A DNA stretch of 27,485 nt from Monosiga brevicollis MX1 (taxonomy: Eukaryota; Opisthokonta; Choanoflagellata; Craspedida; Salpingoecidae): NCBI RefSeq assembly GCF_000002865.3, contig NW_001865042.1:312536-340020 (forward strand), read 5' to 3'. This document shows, one piece after another, positions 21,485 through 27,485 of this stretch. Made by a program: the position numbers and the translations under genes. The notes beneath the pieces were generated by a model that saw nothing but the letters and a program-made list of their open reading frames with translations, was not told the DNA's origin and ran no database searches. The first letter of the stretch is position 1. Each line of letters begins with the position of its first letter.

Positions 21485-23503
21485 CTAAACGACACGGCCT
21501 GGTGTCTGTGGGGGTAGCAAATGCGTCCATCTAATGCCGTCCCCAATAGGCGGGTGTGTGCTGGGAAAGAGCACGCTCAATAGCGTGCGGCGTCCAGAGA
21601 GGCCAAGAAAATTCTTCCAATTGGTCCAGATGCCCTTGGAATATGGATGGCGGAAGGACTATGGGCGGGGTAGCAAAACATCATGCGGCACAAGTACATA
21701 CAGTGAAATAGCAACGAGAGAGCCTCAAAGATATGCCTTGGGCAAGATTATCCAAAGCAAGCCAGGCACTGAGCTCGCATCGTACCCGATCGCGCCAACA
21801 CTGGCGGAAATTCTGTTGAAACTCGATCGTGGTTTCCGCACGCGACACAAATAACACGTGACTAAAGCAAGTAAGCCAAACGGATCGTGTCAAAAATAGA
21901 AAGTAGACTACCGTCGCATCATTGCGCTCTTCCCCGCCCCCCTCCCAGGAAAAAAAAGGAACAGGTCAGAAAGGGTTACCCAACCTGAAAAGCAAGATGC
22001 CCAAAGCAAAGGCAACGGCAAAGGTCAAGATGGTAGCAAAAGTGACGCCCTTGCCCAAGTACTGGGAGCATCGCGACAATTACAATGCAAGGGCACTCGG
22101 GTAGACGTGAGCACCTCAAAACTCAATCGAGGATAGAAAGCAAATGGTTTGCCATGCGAGTGGTGCTTCTGCTTCTTCTTCCTTGGCCCGGAGGAAAAAT
22201 GACCACACAATCGCAGACATCAAGAGATAGTACGTACGCCAAGGTGATGAAGTTCTCGGACCTCGTTCACCAACGGGTGGCTAGGATCACTCACGAGTAA
22301 AACTCGTGCACGAGCTCTCTAAACGTTCCAGTAGGTCACGGCAAGTAAGCATGTGTGAACGAGCCAAGGCAAACACATCATTGCGTTTGCTGCCTGACCT
22401 TGAGATAGAGGTTCCCAGCCACACACATGATGTAGATGCAGCCCACCCATAAAAAGGCCATGAAAAGAAAAAAGTACCGATGGTTAAAATGCCCGACACA
22501 GTTGTTGATCCACTGCACAAAGCGTGTCGAGGTCTAAAATGAGGGACAGGCAGCAGGCAAAGAACGATGGATCACCCAACAAAGGGCGATGAGGACATAC
22601 TGGGCAGTGATGATCCATGTTCAAGACACAACGCTTGCAAATGCTGCAGTGATGTGCCCGAGCAGGGCGCAAGCTACGGCACTTGAAGCAGTAGTCGGGT
22701 CGGTATATGCGGGTGTATGCCTCGTGCTCGGCATCGCTGACCTAGAACACAGCCAGTTCGTCAACAATGCTTTTTTTTTTTTTTTTCTGATAGCAGATGA
22801 GGCTGCCGAAAGGCATTCGAGTAACCCTAGAGGTGGACTTGACGTTTTCGTGGTCTGAAATGAGGGCTTACCCGGGTTGGTTTGAATTTGCCGGGGTCTG
22901 TCATTACCACCATGCCATAGTTGAACGCAATGTTGATCAAGAGCCAATGGGCAAAGAGGAAGTGGCAAACAAAGGCCTCGTTCGAAGAGGTGGCGTACAA
23001 ATAGGGCATCAAAATCTATGTCGTACACACGTTCAGACGTGAGGTGGCGGGCGAAGAAGATGGATGACCGAAGCCAAAGCCACTCGACGCGTGGACAAAG
23101 GCTCACCTTGTAGTAACAGTAGACAATGGCGCCAATTAACGTAATGGCTAGAAAGACGAGGATCTTGTTGGAACCAAGCATCATCACATGCAGCAGTGAA
23201 CACGATGAGTCTTGATCAACTCGTCAAACGTGCACCGCCCTCTGCACTTTCTTGGCCGTGAGAACGTACCAGACCAAAGAGGTACATGAGATTATCCAGG
23301 ACCGCCACCCCTGCCCGTGCAAGGCGCGCCACACTCCGCCCAATTGGTGTTGTCACATGCGGAGGCAAGCAGGGCAACACTGCACCCGTCCCATCCAAGA
23401 TAAAAGTCTCCAAACTTGCAGCCTCCTCTGCCGTCAACTCCTCCCCGTCCATCATTGCCGCCGGCGCCATAGCCGCTGCCGTCGCCGATGATCTCGACGA
23501 CAT
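21485..23503 (-). CDS. ZDHHC16: DHHC palmitoyltransferase, ZDHHC16-like
   Basis: Ten exons in agreeing phases give 366 residues (human ZDHHC16 has about 377): 23503-23270, 23163-23107, 23015-22872, 22741-22601, 22512-22399, 22254-22238, 22181-22115, 22061-21985, 21861-21786 and 21658-21485. Order: cytoplasmic N-terminus, DNLMYLFGL leading into membrane helix 1, helix 2 ([17 protein letters not shown]), Cys-rich DHHC domain ([33 protein letters not shown]; Cys191 is the acyl-carrying cysteine), helices 3 and 4, and a C-terminal [18 protein letters not shown] motif specific to the ZDHHC16 branch. It should transfer palmitate from acyl-CoA to cysteines of client proteins at ER/Golgi membranes. 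The active-site Pro/Trp junction is split by an intron exactly after DHHCP. The 17-base exon 22254-22238 was placed by phase alone and is the weakest part. The start is the ATG giving MSSRSS; an upstream in-frame ATG exists. Confidence 0.88.
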
Positions 23504-23774
23504 TCCTGTCAAGCAAGCAAAAAAAAAAAAAAACACTTAAAATCCACAACTGTTGTTCTCAACTACTTGGCGAATGTCATCTTTTTTGAACGAACAGTTT
23601 GGAGGACGTGTGCGACGACCACAACGACGACGGTGGCGACGGCGGCGGCGGCGACGACGACGACAACGGGGGTGTTGTTCGCTGTGGTCGACGTATTATT
23701 GCGATATTAGCAGCGGTGTTTAGTGGTGGCGAAAACGTTTTGGGTTTATTTTTGTTGCTCCTTTATTACTTTGG
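23504..23774. promoter_or_regulatory. Short shared divergent promoter region
   Basis: Only 271 bp separate the start codons of the minus-strand ZDHHC16-like gene and the plus-strand CCDC115-like gene, so both promoters and leaders must lie here. It holds a run of about 15 A next to the ZDHHC16 start and a GACGGCGG-type GC repeat. No TATA-like element is assigned with confidence. Confidence 0.5.
23612..23672. repeat. GACGACGGCGG trinucleotide-like repeat
   Basis: Imperfect CGA/CGG triplet repeat in the divergent promoter between the ZDHHC16-like and CCDC115-like genes. Confidence 0.85.
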
Positions 23775-24642
23775 ATGATGAGCGACATGGCGACCGTCGT
23801 GGGCCGTGAAGCGGATGAGGAACGCGATGAGGTGTTATCCAGATTCATGTCCGACTATGTCGAGTACAGAGCCCTCATGGCTCGGGTGCAAAGCTCCATG
23901 TCCGAGGCAAGCTTGACCTGAGCGTCCGATAAACGTGGAGGTTAACGTATTATCTTGCAAGAGGACTCGGAAACTGACTCTCATTCCTTCTGACGCTACC
24001 TCGTTGGCAGGGCTTCCTGAGTATGGCACAAGCACGGAAAACGTTGGGGATGTACGGATTGGGAGCCGCTCGCTTCCCCTCGCAAATGACTGCTTCGAAG
24101 CGTGTCACAACAGACACAAGGTTGATTGGATATGTCCGTCGTGTATCATCTTCTTGTTAGGTGCTTGTATTCACCTTTGCCTGTCATCTGGTGTTTTTTA
24201 TTTTTTTTTGCAGCAACGCATCGAGCGAGAGCGACACAACCACAGCAACAAGCAGTCACAGGCTTCGGAAACGAGTACGCATGTTGAGACTGCCCATGCA
24301 TTCATTCTCTCTATGCCAAATCCTGAGGGACCAGCTGTGGGTTTATTAGGAAGGCAAAACGTTGCAAGCCAGCTCTGTGCCAGCACAAGATGAAGCTCAA
24401 GCATCCAAAAAAGGCATTTCTCAAGCTGATCCAATCCGGTCAGAGTATTTTATTTTCCGATTGACCTCTTTCTTTTCGATGACTCACTCCTTTTTTTTTG
24501 TCGTAGATGGTTCTCGCCGCTCCCACCCCCAGCTCTTCGCCACAGCCAAAATCAATTCCAGCTCGCCCTCGATGACCTGCTGCAACTGGCGCTAGTGCAA
24601 GCGAGACTGCTGGCTTGTGACCGTGAATACCAGACACATTGA
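23775..24642 (+). CDS. CCDC115: V-ATPase assembly factor, CCDC115/Vma22-like
   Basis: Five exons give 175 residues (human CCDC115 has 180): 23775-23906, 24011-24120, 24214-24274, 24350-24438 and 24507-24642 (TGA). The N-terminal coiled coil (EERDEVLSRFMSDYVEY) leads into ARVQSSMSEGFLSMAQARKTLG, which parallels ARVEEGWLSLAKARYAMG of the animal protein. A Ser/Thr linker with HRLRKR follows, then DPIRWFSPLPPPALRHSQ and a final Leu-rich helix (LDDLLQLALVQARLL), matching the DPLNWFGILVPHSLR region. The family acts in the ER and early secretory pathway in assembly of the Vo sector of the vacuolar ATPase. The first intron starts with GC rather than GT (GAG then GCAAGC); no GT donor is available in frame before the stop. 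Any of three nearby ATGs (23775, 23778, 23787) could start translation. Confidence 0.88.
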
Positions 24643-24873
24643 GAGGATTGATAAGGCCATGCGCTTTGATTGTTGACATAATAATAGACGATAAGCTGAT
24701 TGATTAAAACTCATCAAAGAAAGGCAAATTACAACTTTTGCATGCAGAAAACACTCAAGTACACGGGTCACGCGCAAGGTTTGCGTCTGGCATGCTGGTT
24801 CAACAAAATCTAACACTGCTAACATAAAACGTAAACCAAAAGTTGCGTAGCATTGAGTTGAATGGATGTAAAA

Positions 24874-27485
24874 TCATAGGTCGTGCTCCGTGAGATGAGG
24901 CGCAGGCGCAGCCCGTGCTGCCCCCCACGCAGACGCACGACGAGAATTTACTGATAGTAGATCCCAAGGATCTGATTCCAGGATATCAAATCCTTCATCC
25001 TCATAAAGACTTGGTCGTCGCCGACGCCAAACCGCTAAGACAATGAAAAAACAACAAGATAAAACTCCCAACGCCACCAGGACAGGCCAAATGACATCGA
25101 GGGAGTTGTTATCCTCACCGCCACTAGCTGGGGACAGGGTGGTCTGTGGGCGAGTGTCATTGACATATTGAAGATCGCCTTGATCGATCGAGGGATCATT
25201 GGTGGTAGAGAAGAAGTTACCAAGAACAAAGTCAAACACTGTCGTTACGGAAGGTTGTGAAGATGATGGAAGCAGAGAGCTCGACGTCGACGAACTAGTT
25301 GAGCTAGTGCTTGAGGTACTCGAGGTCGATGATGTGCTCGAGGTAGAGCTCGTAGAGGTCGTCGAGCTTGTCGAGGTTGTGCTCGACGTCGAGCTAGTGC
25401 TCGATGTGCTTGATGTACTGGTGCTCGAGGAGGTCGATGATGTGCTCGAGGTACTCGACGTAGATGTCGTACTGGACGTCGAGCTCGTGGAGCTGGTGCT
25501 CGAAGTCGATGATGTGCTCGACGTCGAGCTAGTGCTCGATGTGCTTGATGTACTGGTGATCGAGGAGGTCGATGATGTGCTCGAGGTACTCGACGTAGAT
25601 GTCGTACTGGACGTCGAGCTCGTGGAGCTGGTGCTCGAAGTCGATGATGTGCTCGAGGTAGAGCTGGTGCTCGATGTGCTCGAGGTACTGGTGGTCGAGC
25701 TGGTGCTCGATGTGCTCGAGGTACTAGTGGTCGAGCTGGTGCTCGATGTGCTCGAGGTACTCGACGTAGATGTCGTACTGGACGTCGAGCTCGTGGAGCT
25801 GGTGCTCGAAGTCGATGATGTGCTCGAGGTAGAGCTAGTGCTCGATGTGCTCGTGGTGCTCGATGTGCTCGAGGTACTAGTGGTCGAGCTGGTGCTCGAT
25901 GTGCTCGAAGTACTAGTGGTCGAGCTGGTGCTCGATGTGCTTGAGGTAGAGCTAGTGCTCGATGTGCTCGAGGTACTGGTGGTCGAGCTGGTGCTCGATG
26001 TGCTCGAGGTACTAGTGGTCGAGCTGGTGCTCGATGTGCTTGAGGTAGAGCTAGTGCTCGATGTGCTCGAGGTACTGGTGGTCGAGCTGGTGCTCGATGT
26101 GCTCGAGGTACTGGTGGTCGAGCTGGTGCTCGATGTGCTCGAGGTACTCGACGTAGATGTAGTACTGGACGTCGAGCTTGTGGAGCTGGTGCTCGAAGTC
26201 GATGATGTGCTCGAGGTAGAGCTGGTGCTCGATGTGCTCGAGGTACTGGTGGTCGAGCTGGTGCTCGATGTGCTCGAGGTACTAGTGGTCGAGCTGGTGC
26301 TCGATGTGCTCGAGGTACTCGACGTAGATGTCGTACTGGACGTCGAGCTCGTGGAGCTGGTGCTCGAAGTCGATGATGTGCTCGAGGTAGAGCTAGTGCT
26401 CGATGTGCTCGAGGTGCTGGTGGTCGAGCTGGTGCTCGATGTGCTCGAGGTACTGGTGGTCGAGCTGGTGCTCGATGTGCTCGAGGTACTAGTGGTCGAG
26501 CTGGTGCTCGATGTGCTCGAGGTACTCGACGTAGATGTCGTACTGGACGTCGAGCTCGTGGAGCTGGTGCTCGAAGTCGATGATGTGCTCGAGGTAGAGC
26601 TAGTGCTCGATGTGCTCGAGGTGCTAGTGGTCGAGCTGGTGCTCGATGTGCTCGAGGTACTCGACGTAGATGTAGTACTGGACGTCAAGCTTGTGGAGCT
26701 GGTGCTCGAAGTCGATGATGTGCTCGAGGTCGAGCTAGTGCTCGATGTGCTCGAGGTACTAGTGGTCGAGCTGGTGCTCGATGTGCTCGAAGTACTAGTG
26801 GTCGAGCTGGTGCTCGATGTGCTTGAGGTAGAGCTAGTGCTCGATGTGCTCGAGGTACTGGTGGTCGAGCTGGTGCTCGATGTGCTCGAGGTACTCGACG
26901 TAGATGTCGTACTGGACGTCGAGCTCGTGGAGCTGGTGCTCGAAGTCGATGATGTGCTCGAGGTCGAGCTAGTGCTCGATGTGCTCGAAGTACTAGTGGT
27001 CGAGCTGGTGCTCGATGTGCTCGAGGTACTAGTGGTCGAGCTGGTGCTCGATGTGCTCGAGGTACTCGACGTAGATGTAGTACTGGACGTCGAGCTTGTG
27101 GAGCTGGTGCTCGAAGTCGATGATGTGCTCGAGGTCGAGCTAGTGCTCGATGTGCTCGAAGAACTAGTGGTCGAGCTGGTGCTCGATGTGCTCGAAGTAC
27201 TAGTGGTCGAGCTGGTGCTCGATGTGCTTGAGGTAGAGCTAGTGCTCGATGTGCTCGAGGTACTAGTGGTCGAGCTGGTGCTCGATGTGCTCGAGGTACT
27301 CGACGTAGATGTAGTACTGGACGTCGAGCTTGTGGAGCTGGTGCTCGAAGTCGATGATGTGCTCGAGGTCGAGCTAGTGCTCGATGTGCTCGAAGAACTA
27401 GTGGTCGAGCTGGTGCTCGATGTGCTCGAAGTACTAGTGGTCGAGCTGGTGCTCGATGTGCTTGAGGTAGAGCTAGTGCTCGATG
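24874..27485 (-). CDS. Mucin-like type I membrane protein, 3' part
   Basis: An open frame enters from the right edge and ends at TGA 24876-24874. From the edge to about 25277 it encodes more than 730 residues that are almost only Ser and Thr (SST and TTS triplets), with no Pro, Gly or Cys, so a heavily O-glycosylated extended stalk is likely. Then come about 60 unique extracellular residues (FDFVLGNFFSTTND, one NDT N-glycosylation site), one membrane helix (VIWPVLVALGVLSCCFFIVLAVW), a stop-transfer RRRR and a 45-residue cytoplasmic tail (YEDEGFDILESDPWDLL) with one tyrosine and acidic residues. Signal peptide and any N-terminal adhesion domain lie outside the window. The family is not recognised; a cell-surface or extracellular-matrix role is inference. 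No intron is visible in the part seen. Confidence 0.78.
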   Translation of the reverse strand, partial: SSTSSTSSTSSTSSTTSTSSTSSTSSTTSSSSTSSTSSTSSTSSTSSTSSTSSTSSTTSTSSTSSTSSTSSTTSTSSTSSTSSTSSTSSTSSTTSTSSTSSTSSTTSSSSTSSTSSTSSTSSTSSTSSTSSTSSTTSTSSTSSTSSTSSTTSTSSTSSTSSTTSTSSTSSTSSTSSTSSTSSTSSTSSTSSTTSTSSTSSTSSTSSTTSTSSTSSTSSTSSTSSTSSTTSTSSTSSTSSTTSTSSTSSTSSTSSTSSTSSTSSTSLTSSTTSTSSTSSTSSTSSTTSTSSTSSTSSTSSTSSTSSTSSTSSTSSTTSTSSTSSTSSTSSTTSTSSTSSTSSTTSTSSTSSTSSTTSTSSTSSTSSTSSTSSTSSTSSTSSTSSTTSTSSTSSTSSTSSTTSTSSTSSTSSTTSTSSTSSTSSTSSTSSTSSTSSTSSTSSTTSTSSTSSTSSTSSTTSTSSTSSTSSTTSTSSTSSTSSTSSTSSTSSTTSTSSTSSTSSTTSTSSTSSTSSTSSTSSTSSTTSTSSTSSTSSTTSTSSTSSTTSTSSTSSTSSTSSTSSTSSTSSTSSTTSTSSTSSTSSTSSTTSTSSTSSTSSTTSTSSTSSTSSTSSTSSTSSTSSTSSTSSTTSTSSTSSTSSTSSITSTSSTSSTSSTSSTSSTSSTSSTSSTSSTTSTSSTSSTSSTSSSTSTSSTSSTSSTSSTTSTSSTTSTSSTSSTSSTSSTSSTSSTSSSTSSSLLPSSSQPSVTTVFDFVLGNFFSTTNDPSIDQGDLQYVNDTRPQTTLSPASGGEDNNSLDVIWPVLVALGVLSCCFFIVLAVWRRRRPSLYEDEGFDILESDPWDLLSVNSRRASAWGAARAAPAPHLTEHDL
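25277..27485. repeat. Layered 9-bp tandem repeat coding for Ser/Thr
   Basis: The base unit is 9 bp, on the plus strand variants of GTGCTCGAG / GTGCTCGAT / GTACTGGTG, each encoding a Ser/Ser/Thr-type triplet on the minus strand. The marker GACGTAGATG recurs at 25457, 25592, 25763, 26150, 26321, 26528, 26663, 26897, 27068 and 27302. The spacings (135, 171, 387, 171, 207, 135, 234, 171, 234) are all multiples of 9, showing longer duplicated blocks on top of the basic unit. The array continues past the right edge. Confidence 0.95.

Noticed and set aside
23252-23540. Plus-strand frames over the ZDHHC16 first exon
   Set aside because: Antisense to an exon that continues in phase into membrane helix 1 of the palmitoyltransferase.
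25277-27485. CRISPR array or satellite DNA
   Set aside because: No unique spacers, the period is 9 bp, and the array is in frame with a membrane-anchored C-terminus, so it is coding repeat DNA in a eukaryote.

Overview
This window looks like nuclear DNA of a unicellular relative of animals, most likely a choanoflagellate of the Monosiga type. The genes are split by many short spliceosomal introns (mostly about 55-350 bp, GT-AG, with donors such as GTAAGT, GTACGT, GTACGC and GTGCGT). Exonic DNA is GC-rich, there are no operons or ribosome binding sites, and the gene set is animal-like: an SH2-VPS9-RA protein of the RIN family, INO80E, TOGARAM/crescerin, ZDHHC16, CCDC115, a two-pore channel and subunit f of mitochondrial ATP synthase. 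Species assignment is inference. Exon models were built by hand by matching splice sites, reading phases and family motifs, without alignment tools.

Layout, left to right: (1) minus strand 108-1362, 5' part of a TOG/HEAT-array ciliary protein (TOGARAM1/crescerin-like) running off the left edge; (2) plus 3057-5406, INO80 chromatin-remodelling subunit E with a long Asp/Glu tail; (3) minus 6219-9141, an unrecognised protein with two membrane segments and a long cytoplasmic tail; (4) plus 10804-11251, ATP synthase subunit f; (5) minus 12120-15690, a 14-exon RIN-like Ras-to-Rab5 exchange factor; (6) plus 17224-21219, a 16-exon two-pore channel; (7) minus 21485-23503, a ZDHHC16-like palmitoyltransferase; (8) plus 23775-24642, CCDC115/Vma22-like V-ATPase assembly factor; (9) minus 24874 to beyond the right edge, a mucin-like type I membrane protein whose ectodomain is an almost pure Ser/Thr repeat built on a 9-bp unit.

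The nine genes alternate strand perfectly, so every intergenic gap is either a shared divergent promoter region or a shared convergent 3' region. Divergent gaps carry most of the simple-sequence repeats. Several products fit endolysosomal traffic and signalling (RIN-like GEF for Rab5, two-pore channel, V-ATPase assembly factor, ER/Golgi palmitoyltransferase), but in a eukaryote this proximity alone does not show co-function.

The best leads are the complete SH2-VPS9-RA protein outside animals, the INO80E orthologue with an acidic tail, the two-pore channel with slightly changed filter residues, the unrecognised two-membrane-span protein, the proline-free Ser/Thr mucin with its layered repeat, and a likely GC-AG intron in the CCDC115 gene.
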